In this document: in pieces, positions 17,141 to 26,481 of the stretch | Numbering within the stretch: the stretch's first letter is position 1 | How the letters are laid out: each line of letters starts with the position of its first letter | Source of the DNA: Gammaproteobacteria bacterium | Lineage (GTDB): Bacteria > Pseudomonadota > Gammaproteobacteria > GCA-001735895 | DNA: 64,000 nucleotides | NCBI GenBank assembly: GCA_030595795.1 | Contig: JAUVCH010000001.1 | Span: 1 to 64,000, forward strand | Direction: 5' to 3' | Position numbers and translations under genes: made by a program | Notes under the pieces: generated by a model | The model's database searches: none | What the model saw: only the letters and a program-made list of their open reading frames with translations | Told to the model about the DNA's origin: nothing

Positions 17141-18526
17141 ATGAGCACAATACAATGTATTTCACCCGTCGATGGTAGCGTTTACGTCGAGCGCGAGACG
17201 GCCAGTTCCAGCGAAATTCAGCAAGCTTTAGACAGTGCTGTCTCGGCACAGAAGCTATGGAAGAATGTTTCCATTGCCGAACGACAAGTGCTATGTGGCA
17301 AGGCGGTCGATGCTTTCCTCTCACATAAAGATGAAATTTCGCAGGAACTGAGCTGGCAAATGGGTCGCCCAATATCACAAGCACCAGGCGAAGTGGGTGG
17401 GTTCGAGGAACGCGCACGATATATGATCTCGATAGCCGATACGGCGCTGGCAGATATTAACCCCGGTGATAAAGAAGGCTTTAAGCGATATATCAAACGA
17501 GAAGCCCTTGGCGTTGTTTTTGTTATCGCGCCCTGGAATTTTCCCTACATGACTGCTGTAAACGCGATCATGCCTGCACTACTCGCCGGTAACACCGTGG
17601 TACTCAAGCACTCGGCTCAGACACCTTTATGTGCCGAGCGACTGCATCAGGCCTTTACCGAAGCGGGGCTACCTGACGGTGTATTCCAGTACTTACATTT
17701 GACCCATAGTGACACCGAAAAAGTAATTCAGGCACCCGAAGTTAACTTCATCGCTTTCACCGGTTCAGTGCCGGGTGGTGAGATGGTCGAGCGTGCCAGT
17801 ATTGGCCGGTTCGTTGGTGTCGGGTTAGAGCTAGGCGGAAAAGACCCTGCTTATGTGCGCAAAGACGCCAACCTGCAATATGCTATCGAAACTGTCACCG
17901 ATGGTGCGATATTTAACTCGGGCCAGTCTTGCTGTGGCATCGAACGAGTCTATGTAGACGAAGCCGTATACGATGAATTTGTCGCAGGCGTTGTGGCTAT
18001 TTGCAATGGTTATCAGCTCGGTCGCTCGGATGACTCAGCATCTAACCTGGGCCCAATGGTAAAAGCCAGTGCCGCCGATTTTGTCCGTGATCAAATTGAT
18101 GAAGCCATTGCAGCTGGCGCGAAAGCATTAGTTGACTCAACTAAGTTCGAAGCAGACGCAAAAGGCACGCCATATCTGGCACCTCAGGTATTGGTTGATG
18201 TTGATCATACTATGCGCGTAATGACCGAAGAAACCTTCGGGCCGGTGATTGGTATTATGTCAGTGAGCGGTGACGACGAAGCTATACGTTTAATGAACGA
18301 TAGCGAATTTGGATTGACCGCTGCCGTATTTACTCAGGACGAAGCCGCAGCCATTGAGATTGGAGAGCAGGTCGAAACTGGCACCTGGTTTATGAATCGT
18401 TGCGATTACCTCGACCCGGCACTGGCCTGGACCGGGGTTAAAAATTCGGGTCGCGGCTGTACACTTTCTTCGGTAGGATTCGAGCACATGACACGACCAA
18501 AATCTTATCATTTGAAGCAAATTTAA
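17141..18526 (+). CDS. NAD(P)-dependent aldehyde dehydrogenase
   Basis: 461 aa. Catalytic motifs: APWNFPYMTAVNAIMPALLAGN (cofactor loop), ELGGKDPAYV (general-base Glu), and GQSCCGIERVYV with the nucleophilic Cys. EETFGPVIGIM and GVKNSGRGCTLSSVGFEHMTRPKSYH complete the fold. The sequence is closest in style to succinate-semialdehyde/GabD-like enzymes. It should oxidise the aldehyde made by the alcohol dehydrogenase encoded next. Confidence 0.9.
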   Translation: MSTIQCISPVDGSVYVERETASSSEIQQALDSAVSAQKLWKNVSIAERQVLCGKAVDAFLSHKDEISQELSWQMGRPISQAPGEVGGFEERARYMISIADTALADINPGDKEGFKRYIKREALGVVFVIAPWNFPYMTAVNAIMPALLAGNTVVLKHSAQTPLCAERLHQAFTEAGLPDGVFQYLHLTHSDTEKVIQAPEVNFIAFTGSVPGGEMVERASIGRFVGVGLELGGKDPAYVRKDANLQYAIETVTDGAIFNSGQSCCGIERVYVDEAVYDEFVAGVVAICNGYQLGRSDDSASNLGPMVKASAADFVRDQIDEAIAAGAKALVDSTKFEADAKGTPYLAPQVLVDVDHTMRVMTEETFGPVIGIMSVSGDDEAIRLMNDSEFGLTAAVFTQDEAAAIEIGEQVETGTWFMNRCDYLDPALAWTGVKNSGRGCTLSSVGFEHMTRPKSYHLKQI

Positions 18527-18547
18527 TATCTACAAGGTTTAACAATT

Positions 18548-19699
18548 ATGAATGCAAACTGGAATTATCCGACGGCGGTACGTACCGGTGCCGGCCGAAT
18601 TAGTGAGCTGGCGGAAGTCTGCCGCGATCTGGGTATGGACTCTCCTTTGCTGGTCACCGATCCGGGCCTGGCCGGATTACCGATGGTGGTCGATGCGGTT
18701 GCTCAATGCGAGCAGGCCGGGCTGCGAATTGGGTTATTTAGCGATATCAAATCGAATCCTACCGGTGGCAATGTGAACGACGGTATCGAGGTTTATCGTG
18801 TTGGTAATCACGATGGGGTCATCGCCTTTGGTGGTGGTAGTGGTCTCGATGCCGGGAAAGCAATCGCGGTAGCGGCGAATCAAAGCTGCTCACTTTGGGA
18901 TCTGGAAGACGTGGGTGACAACTGGTTAAATGCCGACGTGGACAAAATTCCACCGATTATCGGTGTGCCGACCACGGCCGGAACCGGCTCAGAAGTTGGA
19001 CGAGCTTCGGTCATCGTGAATGAAACCGAGCATAAAAAGGCGATTATCTTTCATCCGAAGATGCTACCCGAATGTGTCATTCTCGACTCGGAGCTAACTG
19101 TTGGTTTACCCGCGGGTTTAACCGCGGCAACCGGTATGGATGCCCTGTCGCATAACCTCGAAGCTTATTGTTCACCGGGTTATCATCCGATGGCGGAAGG
19201 TATTGCTGTGGAAGGTATTCGTTTGATTAAGGACTTCCTGCCGACAGCGGTCGCCGATGGCTCAAATATCGAAGCCCGGACGCAGATGATTGTAGCGTCG
19301 TCGATGGGTGCCACCGCATTCCAGCGCGGTCTCGGTGCTATGCATGCACTCGCGCATCCACTCGGTGCCATCTACGATGCCCATCACGGTATGCTTAATG
19401 CGATTTTGATGCCTTATGTGTTGAAGGCGAATTACAGTGCTATCAAAGATCGTATTCCGCGGTTAGCGCGTTATCTCGATCTGGAACCTGATTTTGATGC
19501 TTTCCTCAACTGGGTTTTGGCGATACGTGAGGAAATAGGTATTCATCACCAACTGTCGGCGATTATCCCCGAAGATAGTGGGTTGGCTGAAATTGGTGAA
19601 ATGGCCGTGGTTGACGGTGCTGCCGGTACTAACCCGATTTTGCACGACGCGAAGGCTTATGCCGAAATCGCCAGGAATGCCTATAACGGTAATTTGTAA
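18548..19699 (+). CDS. Iron-containing (group III) alcohol dehydrogenase
   Basis: 383 aa. NAD-binding GGGSGLDAGKAIAV, the TTAGTGSEVGRASVI loop, and the metal site D...H...H in ATGMDALSHNLEAY and GLGAMHALAHPLGAIYDAHHGMLNAILMP are all intact. Such enzymes oxidise primary alcohols or reduce aldehydes in the cytoplasm. Its TAA overlaps the ATG of the following PhzF gene by one base. Confidence 0.9.
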   Translation: MNANWNYPTAVRTGAGRISELAEVCRDLGMDSPLLVTDPGLAGLPMVVDAVAQCEQAGLRIGLFSDIKSNPTGGNVNDGIEVYRVGNHDGVIAFGGGSGLDAGKAIAVAANQSCSLWDLEDVGDNWLNADVDKIPPIIGVPTTAGTGSEVGRASVIVNETEHKKAIIFHPKMLPECVILDSELTVGLPAGLTAATGMDALSHNLEAYCSPGYHPMAEGIAVEGIRLIKDFLPTAVADGSNIEARTQMIVASSMGATAFQRGLGAMHALAHPLGAIYDAHHGMLNAILMPYVLKANYSAIKDRIPRLARYLDLEPDFDAFLNWVLAIREEIGIHHQLSAIIPEDSGLAEIGEMAVVDGAAGTNPILHDAKAYAEIARNAYNGNL

Positions 19700-20535
19700 T
19701 GGAAAACAGGCGGTTTATCCAGTGCGATGTTTTCAGTCCGATACCGACTAGCGGTAATGGACTGGCAGTAGTTGTCGATGGTGACGGGCTGTCGGATGAG
19801 CAGATGCAGACATTCGCAGCCTGGACTAATCTTGCAGAGACTACTTTTATATTGCCGCCGACCGAGCCATTGGCCGATTATCATTTGAAGATTTTTACCA
19901 CTAGCCGAGAAATGCTATTCGCCGGTCATCCAACCCTGGGTAGTTGTGCGGCCTGGTTGCATGCAGGTGGGGTGCCAAAGGAGAAAGGTCTGGTTCGACA
20001 GGAATGTGGCGTCGGCATTGTCGATATTGATGTGAGTAACCGACTGTTCGCCTTTGTTGCGCCACCGACCAAAATCGAAGCCATGCCCGAATTACAGTTA
20101 AAGGGAATTTTAGATACTCTGGATATTCCTGTCGGTCAGGTTTTACATGCAGCCATTCTGGACAATGGGCCGGTTTGGCAGGTTCTACAGATGGAGAATG
20201 CGGATCAGGTTCTGGCGGTTGATTCTTCGTTGGTAAAATGGCCCGAAGACAAACCAGTTGGACTGATTGGTGCACATGGCTCAGATCACGAGTGCGATTA
20301 CGAAGTGAGAATGTTGGCTCCATCCAGCGGTATGAGTGAAGATCCAATCACCGGTTCGTTAAATGCAGCGTTAGCGCACTGGTTAACATCGGATGGTCGG
20401 ATCAATGCATCAGTTACTATCGCGCAGGGCACCAGGATAAACCGTCACGGGCGCGTGTCGGTGCAATTGCGAAGCGACGATGTGCTGATCGGTGGTGATA
20501 CCCATGTACTTATTGATGGGCTGGTAAATTTGTGA
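19699..20535 (+). CDS. PhzF family isomerase/epimerase-like protein
   Basis: 278 aa. PhzF signatures: CDVFSPIPTSGNGLAVVVDGDGLSDEQMQTFAAWTNLAETTFILPP (catalytic Glu), FTTSREMLFAGHPTLGSCAAWL, and EDPITGSLNAALAHWL near the C-terminus. The fold resembles diaminopimelate epimerase. No phenazine gene is near, so it is probably a catabolic isomerase; the reaction is unknown. Confidence 0.85.
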   Translation: MENRRFIQCDVFSPIPTSGNGLAVVVDGDGLSDEQMQTFAAWTNLAETTFILPPTEPLADYHLKIFTTSREMLFAGHPTLGSCAAWLHAGGVPKEKGLVRQECGVGIVDIDVSNRLFAFVAPPTKIEAMPELQLKGILDTLDIPVGQVLHAAILDNGPVWQVLQMENADQVLAVDSSLVKWPEDKPVGLIGAHGSDHECDYEVRMLAPSSGMSEDPITGSLNAALAHWLTSDGRINASVTIAQGTRINRHGRVSVQLRSDDVLIGGDTHVLIDGLVNL

Positions 20536-20613
20536 TGTTAAGGCTTACCAGTTAAACCGTAGCTGATCGAGGACAAGAGCTGACCGGCCTGATTTGCTAC
20601 CTTAGTTCCCATC

Positions 20614-21642
20614 ATGAAAGCTTGGCAAATTCAACAACTCCACCCGGTCAATGGGGATAGTGAAGCTCTTGTCGCGGTCGATGTCCCCATTCCAATGCCC
20701 GCGCCGGACGAAGTACTGATCAGGGTGTCGGTCTGCGCGGTGTGCCACACCGAACTCGATGAAATCGAAGGCAGAACCGCACCGCCCCTATTACCAGTCA
20801 TCCCTGGCCATCAGGTAGTGGGTCGAATCGAAAGCCTGCCGGTCGGAGAGAGCCGCTTTAGCATCGGTGAGCGGGTCGGCGTGGCCTGGATTTACTCGGC
20901 CTGCGGTGACTGCGAGTTTTGCCTGGCAGGGCTACCCAATCTCTGTGACGATTTTGTCGCTACCGGCCGCGATCGCGATGGTGGCTACGCGGAATATATG
21001 AACGCGCACCATGACTATATTTATCGCATACCGGATATTTTCAGCGATGAAGAAGCCGCGCCGCTACTTTGTGCCGGGGCAATCGGTTACCGGTCGTTAA
21101 AACTGGCCCAGTTGAAAAATGGGCAAAATCTCGGCCTCACCGGTTTTGGCGCCTCTGGCCACCAGGTGTTGAAAATGTCGTCTTATCTCTATCCTGATTC
21201 GCCCATATATGTATTCGCGCGCAGTGAAAGGGAACGGGCTTTCGCGCTAGAAATTGGAGCCCGTTGGGCGGGTGATGTCTCCGATCATGCGCCTGCCGCT
21301 TTGCATGCCATCATAGATACCACACCGGTGTGGAAACCGGTCATTGAAGCTTTGAATAATCTGGAGAAAGGTGGGCGCCTGGTGATCAACGCAATTCGAA
21401 AAGAGGATGTGGACAAAGAGGAATGGATGAAGCTTTCCTATACTGAGCATTTGTGGATGGAGAAGGAAATCAAGTCCGTCGCCAATATCACCGATGTCGA
21501 CGTATTCGAATTCCTCGAACTAGCCGCGAAAATAAAACTGACACCCGAATACCAGGTGTACCAGATGGATGAGGCAAACCAGGCGCTACGCGAACTGAAG
21601 CAGGGTAAGATTCGTGGTGCAAAGGTGTTGAGGGTTCAGTAA
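20614..21642 (+). CDS. Zinc-dependent alcohol dehydrogenase (AdhP-like)
   Basis: 342 aa MDR protein. Catalytic zinc ligands appear in CAVCHTELDEIEG and GHQVVGRI, and the structural zinc in CGDCEFCLAGLPNLC. The nucleotide-binding loop is LGLTGFGASGHQVLK. A 78-bp gap separates it from phzF, so it may be the operon end or a unit of its own. It converges on the class V aminotransferase gene with only 8 bp between. Confidence 0.9.
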   Translation: MKAWQIQQLHPVNGDSEALVAVDVPIPMPAPDEVLIRVSVCAVCHTELDEIEGRTAPPLLPVIPGHQVVGRIESLPVGESRFSIGERVGVAWIYSACGDCEFCLAGLPNLCDDFVATGRDRDGGYAEYMNAHHDYIYRIPDIFSDEEAAPLLCAGAIGYRSLKLAQLKNGQNLGLTGFGASGHQVLKMSSYLYPDSPIYVFARSERERAFALEIGARWAGDVSDHAPAALHAIIDTTPVWKPVIEALNNLEKGGRLVINAIRKEDVDKEEWMKLSYTEHLWMEKEIKSVANITDVDVFEFLELAAKIKLTPEYQVYQMDEANQALRELKQGKIRGAKVLRVQ

Positions 21643-21650
21643 TTCTGATT

Positions 21651-23108
21651 TTATCCTTGCAGTGCCTTTTCCAGCGCGACCAGCGGGTCAAAAATAGCGG
21701 ACTTGTCAGGCGCATAATCACGATGCCGGTAGCCGTTCGATCCCTCGGGCACATAACTGCTGTGAATTTCATCTTTGCGCGCAATCAAATCCTTTATCGC
21801 CTCGACTAGTGCCAGTAAATCATCCTCGGTGGTGTAGAGCCCCAGGCTGGCACGAGCCATGCCGCGTTTACGTTCGATATCGGCTTCGGCATTCAGGGCA
21901 TTGGGGTCTATATCCATATCCCAAAGTTCACGTTTGAGCATTTCACGAACGTATGGGTGAGCGCAGAAACAGCCGTTGCGTACCTGGATGTTGTGGTAAT
22001 CGTTTAGTGCCGCCGCTGTCAGGCCGTGGTCGAAGCCTTTGATATTAAAAGTCATGGTGCCGGTTCTCGGAACATCATCCGGCGCCGGGCCGTAGAGATT
22101 GACCTCCTCGATTGCGGATAACTCCTTCCACAGCATATCGATGAGCGGGATTTCCTTTTCTCGGATAGCATCCATGCCGATGCGCATGAGCACCTCGAGT
22201 ACCGCGCCGAGCGTGATAGCGCCGACGATGTTTGGCGTACCTGCTTCTTCGCGGTCGGGCAACACCTCTGACATCATATATTTCTCCAGATAAACATCAG
22301 TCACCATGCCGCCGCCAAGTTCGCAGGGCGATGTACTTTCCAGCAAGCTACTTTTAGCGATTACGGCTCCAGGAGAGCCTGGCGCATATATTTTATGGCC
22401 CGAGAAAACCAGAGCATCGATATCGGAATCGTCAAAGGTGGCATTTATCATACTAACTGGCGCATGCGCGATCATTTGTGAGGCATCGACCAGGATATAA
22501 GCGCCGACCGAATGAGCTAGCTGTGCAATTTCGTGAATCGGTGTCAGCGCTCCGGTGACATTGCTGGCACCGGTGACGGCGATATAGTTGATGTTTTCGC
22601 CGTGTTGATCAATTAGCGAACGCACTACTTCGATATCGATGCCGCCGTAGGCTGCACCTTCACCCATCGCGGGAATATGCACTACTTCGCTATGTGCTCG
22701 GTGTGGCAGGTCGTTGGAATGGTGTTCCATTTCAGAGACCAGTACGATATTGCGATCGGGGCGTTGATTGGCGAGCTCAGTAGATATACGGTTGAAACCG
22801 GCGGTAGCACCACTACCGGTAAAATAGCAGTTGTAACTATCATCAGCACCTACAAATTTAAGTACGCTTTGGTGTGCCCAGTCATAGGCCTCGCTAGCAC
22901 CTTTGGCTGCATAATGTAATTTGCTGTGGGTGCTGGCGTAATGGCTGAGGAATTCCCGAGCGACTTCGAAAGCGGGCCCCATCATTAGTGTTGACGCAGC
23001 GGAGTCAAGATATCGGCGTGGGCCGATATTACCATCCAGCGTTGGGTAGTCAGTGTCCTTACCGATAAAGCTGTGCTGGATTTTCTGAAGTAGTTGATTA
23101 TTGCTCAT
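21651..23108 (-). CDS. Class V aminotransferase/cysteine desulfurase-like protein
   Basis: 485 aa. PLP signatures: LDSAASTLMMGPAFEVAREF, SEMEHHSNDLPHR, ILVDASQMIAHAPV, and the Schiff-base Lys in LVFSGHKIYAPGSPGAV. NGCFCAHPYV supplies Cys at the position used for sulfur transfer in SufS-like enzymes. The protein is about 80 residues longer than SufS, with an extra C-terminal extension (SSYVPEGSNGYRHRDYAPD). No suf or isc genes are next to it, so it may act on another substrate. Confidence 0.8.
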   Translation of the reverse strand: MSNNQLLQKIQHSFIGKDTDYPTLDGNIGPRRYLDSAASTLMMGPAFEVAREFLSHYASTHSKLHYAAKGASEAYDWAHQSVLKFVGADDSYNCYFTGSGATAGFNRISTELANQRPDRNIVLVSEMEHHSNDLPHRAHSEVVHIPAMGEGAAYGGIDIEVVRSLIDQHGENINYIAVTGASNVTGALTPIHEIAQLAHSVGAYILVDASQMIAHAPVSMINATFDDSDIDALVFSGHKIYAPGSPGAVIAKSSLLESTSPCELGGGMVTDVYLEKYMMSEVLPDREEAGTPNIVGAITLGAVLEVLMRIGMDAIREKEIPLIDMLWKELSAIEEVNLYGPAPDDVPRTGTMTFNIKGFDHGLTAAALNDYHNIQVRNGCFCAHPYVREMLKRELWDMDIDPNALNAEADIERKRGMARASLGLYTTEDDLLALVEAIKDLIARKDEIHSSYVPEGSNGYRHRDYAPDKSAIFDPLVALEKALQG

Positions 23109-23241
23109 TGTGTTGAATTCGATAGATCAAAACCGCATTTTTACACAGGGCGAGGCAGGAAAGCAAAAAGCGATTTAAACATGTCGAGAGTCTTTCATAT
23201 TAGTTAAGATGCCGACTTTGTCTGCGTAATAGGGGGTTCCA

Positions 23242-23955
23242 GTGGTATACAGTCGGCGCCTGTTGTTTTCTTCGATACTTATGCTTTTATTACCGGCCTG
23301 CGCCAATAAGAACCTCGAACCCTATCTTGATAGTTATGACAGCTATCAGCACCGTGTTTATGTGATCGATCACGGTATTCACACTGGCCTTGTTATTGAA
23401 ACCAGGCATATTCTGCAAAAGCTGGGATTGCAAAACAGTGTTTATCAAGACTATCGTTTTATCGAATTCGGTCGGGGTGATGCCGGATTTTATCAGGATG
23501 AGCAAGAGAATTTATCGACCACGCTTGCGGCGTTATTCCTTTCGACACCAGCGGTGCTGCATCTGCGCGGCTATAACAGGCTTCCTTATCAGCGTTATCC
23601 GCTAAGTCATACCCGGGAGGTTCGACTGTCGAGGGTGGCTTTGCAAAAGTTGGTAGCTGCGGTTGCCGGAAGCTTCACCATGGATGAAGGCAAGGCCATT
23701 GAAATCGGCAAGGGGGGTGATGAACGAAGTGGCTTTTTTCAGGCCAATGGGAATTATCATTTGTTTTATACCTGTAATAACTGGACAGCAGAAATGGTGC
23801 AACAGGCCGATTATCCGATCGGTTACAAAAGCGCCTTTTTTGCGAGTTCTGTCATGAAACAAATCGAAGCAGTGCAAATTCGCCTGGGTCTGGCCTGTGG
23901 GGATACAGGCGGCTATCAGTGCATCGCTAAGCCGGAAATTGAGACGATGCGTTGA
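23242..23955 (+). CDS. DUF2459 family putative lipoprotein
   Basis: 237 aa with a GTG start. The N-terminal hydrophobic stretch ends in LLPAC, a possible lipobox. The rest matches the DUF2459/TIGR02117 type: HRVYVIDHGIHTGLVIETRHI, FIEFGRGDAGFY and FYTCNNWTAEMVQQADYPI. The conserved His and Cys-Asn suggest an NlpC/papain-like hydrolase site, but no activity is established. It converges on the flavoprotein gene. Confidence 0.75.
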   Translation: MVYSRRLLFSSILMLLLPACANKNLEPYLDSYDSYQHRVYVIDHGIHTGLVIETRHILQKLGLQNSVYQDYRFIEFGRGDAGFYQDEQENLSTTLAALFLSTPAVLHLRGYNRLPYQRYPLSHTREVRLSRVALQKLVAAVAGSFTMDEGKAIEIGKGGDERSGFFQANGNYHLFYTCNNWTAEMVQQADYPIGYKSAFFASSVMKQIEAVQIRLGLACGDTGGYQCIAKPEIETMR

Positions 23956-23981
23956 TGGTTTTATTTGTCGTAGGGCCTTTA

Positions 23982-25181
23982 TTAAACCACCTGTCCAGCC
24001 GCAAACCCGGACGACCAGGCCCACTGGAAATTGAAACCGCCAAGATGACCTGTAACATCGACGACCTCACCGATAAAATACAGGTCATCGACCTTATTGC
24101 TCATCATTGTCTTCGATGACAGTTCGTCGGTATCGATGCCACCAAGGGTCACTTCCGCCGTTCGATAACCTTCGGTGCCTGCGGGCTTTAGTTGCCAGGT
24201 ATTCAATTTTTCGCCTAGTTGACGAAGCGGTGGGTCATTAATTTCAGCTAATGGCTTTTCGGCCAACTTGGACCACCAGAGAGCTTCCAGTTCGAGCACC
24301 AGGTTTCTTGGGAGTTGTTGGCTGAGAATGCTACGTAATAATACTTTTGGCTGAGCGCTTTTTTTAGACAACAGGTATTCACTAGCATCAAAGTCCGGCA
24401 GTAAGTCAACAACCACTGTTTGACCTTCTTTCCAGTAACTCGAAATTTGTAAGACCGCCGGGCCACTCAAACCACGGTGTGAAAATAGAATGTTTTCGGT
24501 GAAACTTTGATTACCCGTGGAGATTTTCGCAGGTACTGATACGCCCGATAATTTTTCCGATATTAATTTGAATCCATCGGTAAAAGTAAAAGGTACCAGC
24601 CCGGCGCGTAAGGGCAAAACACAGTGACCAAACTGTTTGGCAATTTGATATCCAAAATCGGAACCACCGAGGCTCGGAATCGATAAGCCGCCGGTAGCAA
24701 TTACCAGACTGTCGCAAATTAGTTCTACTGCAGCGTTTGCAATTTCGCCTTTTAACGAAAATTTAGCGTCCTTGTCGATTTCAGTTATATTGGCGCGAGT
24801 TCTAATCTCGACGTTGGCGGTATCGCATTCATTAGTCAACATGTTGAGTATGTCTTTAGAAGTGTTATCACAAAATAGCTGACCGAGTGTTTTTTCGTGA
24901 TAGGCAATACCATGCTTGTTAACCAACGCAAGAAAATCCCATTGGGTGTAACGACTTAAAGCAGACTTGCTGAAATGAGGGTTCTGCGAGAGAAAGTTAT
25001 CCGGCTCGGTGTATAAATTAGTGAAATTACATCGCCCACCACCGGACATAAGAATCTTCTTACCGATCTTGTTGGATTTTTCCAACACCAGTACTCGACG
25101 ACCGCGATTAGCGGCGGTTAGCGCACACATTAACCCGGCGGCGCCTGCGCCGAGGATGATGACATCCCAGGAATTTGACAA
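23982..25181 (-). CDS. HI0933-type (BaiN/YhiN) NAD(P)/FAD-dependent oxidoreductase
   Basis: 399 aa. The FAD site VIILGAGAAGLMCALTAANRGRRVLVLEKSNKIGKKILMSGGGRCNFTN is diagnostic, as are ATGGLSIPSLGGSDFGY, FTENILFSHRGLSGPAVLQIS and the C-terminal EVVDVTGHLGGFNFQWAWSSG. The start codon is TTG with no strong ribosome site; no in-frame ATG lies upstream. Function in vivo is unclear; one relative reduces bile-acid intermediates. Confidence 0.85.
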   Translation of the reverse strand: MSNSWDVIILGAGAAGLMCALTAANRGRRVLVLEKSNKIGKKILMSGGGRCNFTNLYTEPDNFLSQNPHFSKSALSRYTQWDFLALVNKHGIAYHEKTLGQLFCDNTSKDILNMLTNECDTANVEIRTRANITEIDKDAKFSLKGEIANAAVELICDSLVIATGGLSIPSLGGSDFGYQIAKQFGHCVLPLRAGLVPFTFTDGFKLISEKLSGVSVPAKISTGNQSFTENILFSHRGLSGPAVLQISSYWKEGQTVVVDLLPDFDASEYLLSKKSAQPKVLLRSILSQQLPRNLVLELEALWWSKLAEKPLAEINDPPLRQLGEKLNTWQLKPAGTEGYRTAEVTLGGIDTDELSSKTMMSNKVDDLYFIGEVVDVTGHLGGFNFQWAWSSGFAAGQVV

Positions 25182-25239
25182 AGTAGTTTTATGATATCGG
25201 AAAAAGCGCAGTGTATCGTGGGTGTTAATAGTTTGCTGA

Positions 25240-25274
25240 AAAAAGTAGCCAGGCGTGGGGCCTGGCTACTTTTT
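25240..25274. terminator. Bidirectional rho-independent terminator
   Basis: Perfect 15-bp stem AAAAAGTAGCCAGGC with a GTGGG loop, flanked by A-run and T-run, so it can act on both strands. It separates the HI0933-type gene from the insertion remnant. Rightward there is no plus-strand gene feeding it, so it may have arrived with, or protect against, transcription from the remnant. Confidence 0.85.
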
Positions 25275-25299
25275 GATGGTGGGTGGGGTTTTAATTTTA

Positions 25300-25722
25300 G
25301 GTGATTAGCAAGGATGTTCAGCAGATCTAATCCAGTCCAGACTTCGAGGCCTATTTTGCGCGCAGGCATAAAGCAATCTTGGGACTAAATCTTCGAGTTG
25401 AAATCGTCGATTAAACCGGTACTGAACCTCTGCTAAGTATCCTCGATCATATTTGGCTACTTTAAAACCATGAGTAGGTACCCTGGATTGAGTTCCTGGT
25501 GTTTCCAATGACAGTATTCACCCAGCGAAAACAATCCAGTTCACTCGACTTTCCAGGACTCACCACGACAGCCTCATTGATCAATAAACTCATCGAGTGG
25601 CATTCCTCTTTGGAACTGTATCGGATTCTGCGGCATCATTTTCCCTCACTGTGATCTTGTGAAGATTATGCGCCTACTACTAGCTCGCCACATGAGCTTG
25701 CTGAGATTTCTTGCTAATCACC
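25300..25722 (-). mobile_element. Decayed IS1595-family insertion sequence remnant
   Basis: Imperfect terminal inverted repeats bound the element: GGTGATTAGCAAGGATGTTC at 25300-25319 and its partner ending TTGCTAATCACC at 25722. The outer 12 bp match exactly and the next 11 partly. Inside is a broken transposase frame with IS1595-type start and end. At about 423 bp it is roughly half the size of an intact member, so the middle (including the DDNK/E core) has been deleted. No target duplication is apparent in the flanks. Confidence 0.75.
25305..25639 (-). pseudogene. IS1595-family transposase, internally deleted and frameshifted
   Basis: The start reads MPQNPIQFQRGMPLDEFIDQ, the usual N-terminus of IS1595 transposases, then stops. 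In other frames follow CFRWVNTVIGNTRNSIQGTY and then, after another shift, KVAKYDRGYLAEVQYRFNRR and LEDLVPRLLYACAQ, the family C-terminus. About 200 central residues are missing and at least two frame breaks are present. The stop codon lies inside the right terminal repeat. Confidence 0.75.
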
Positions 25723-25732
25723 ATACCTAATA

Positions 25733-25882
25733 ATACCAAAAATTGGTATAAAATTCATATCAAGTCAAGCAATTCGGGCGGCGTAAACGCCGTGATCTGA
25801 TACCACTTTAGCTTGTAGGCTGGGCAAAACAAAGTGAACCCCAACATTGATTACATTAGATAGGTTGGGTTACGCTCCCGCC
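25733..25882. repeat. Small palindromes and REP-like sequence
   Basis: ATACCAA-AAA-TTGGTAT occupies 25733-25749. Further on, AACCCCAAC (25837-25845) and GTTGGGTT (25864-25871) form a stem inside GTAGGCTGGGC...GGTTGGGTTACGC, resembling dispersed intergenic repeats of gammaproteobacteria. The 738-bp gap 25182-25919 holds only the terminator, the insertion remnant and these repeats. Confidence 0.5.
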
Positions 25883-25919
25883 AATCAAATCTACTTGTTA
25901 ATTTATTCAGGCGCAAAAA

Positions 25920-26207
25920 ATGGCATATGTACTGGCAGTATCCTGGGTTGCTAAAGAGGGTTACGAAGCGAAAATAAGGGAATTTCTACAAATTCTCGGC
26001 GAAGCTTCACGGCAAGAGCCTGGGGTGATTACTTACACGACGCATGTCGATCCCGACAATCCACGTGAGTTCTTTATCTACGAAAAATACCACGACCTTA
26101 GTGGCCTTGAGGCGCACCAGGAAACTGCCCATTTTAAGGAGTATGTGCTTGAGAAGGCGATACCATTGCTTGAGTCGCGAATGAGAAGGACTTACGCCGA
26201 TTTTTGA
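25920..26207 (+). CDS. Antibiotic biosynthesis monooxygenase (ABM) domain protein
   Basis: 95 aa, single ferredoxin-like ABM domain: YVLAVSWVAKEGYEAKIREFLQILGEASRQEPGVITYTTHVDPDNPREFFIYEKYHDLSGLEAHQ, with the family HF-x-EYV motif (AHFKEYVLEKAIPLL). Homologues such as YgiN are quinol monooxygenases; others only bind small aromatic molecules. It stands alone. The 274 bp after it, up to selB, show no gene. Confidence 0.8.
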   Translation: MAYVLAVSWVAKEGYEAKIREFLQILGEASRQEPGVITYTTHVDPDNPREFFIYEKYHDLSGLEAHQETAHFKEYVLEKAIPLLESRMRRTYADF

Positions 26208-26481
26208 AACATAGTAAACCTGCCAAGGTGCTATCGCAAACTGTCGTGGCTGCTATAAAACATTGGCTAGAACTCTTAATCACCAGATATAACTAATATG
26301 AACTTACCCGTTTTCAGCGCAAACCATCGCTAAACTAGCCAGCCTTTATGCAGGCCTGATCTGGCGCGCGTGAACTGGCGGGAGTGTTGATGATTATCTT
26401 TGCTGCGTTGATCGAGCAGGTGCGAGATTTGGTTCGGAATCGAACCAGAAATAATTGAGTAATGCGAGAACTGACTATTTC

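Noticed and set aside
25130-25369. Minus-strand 79-codon frame
   Set aside because: It joins intergenic DNA, the terminator and one frame of the transposase remnant; not a gene.
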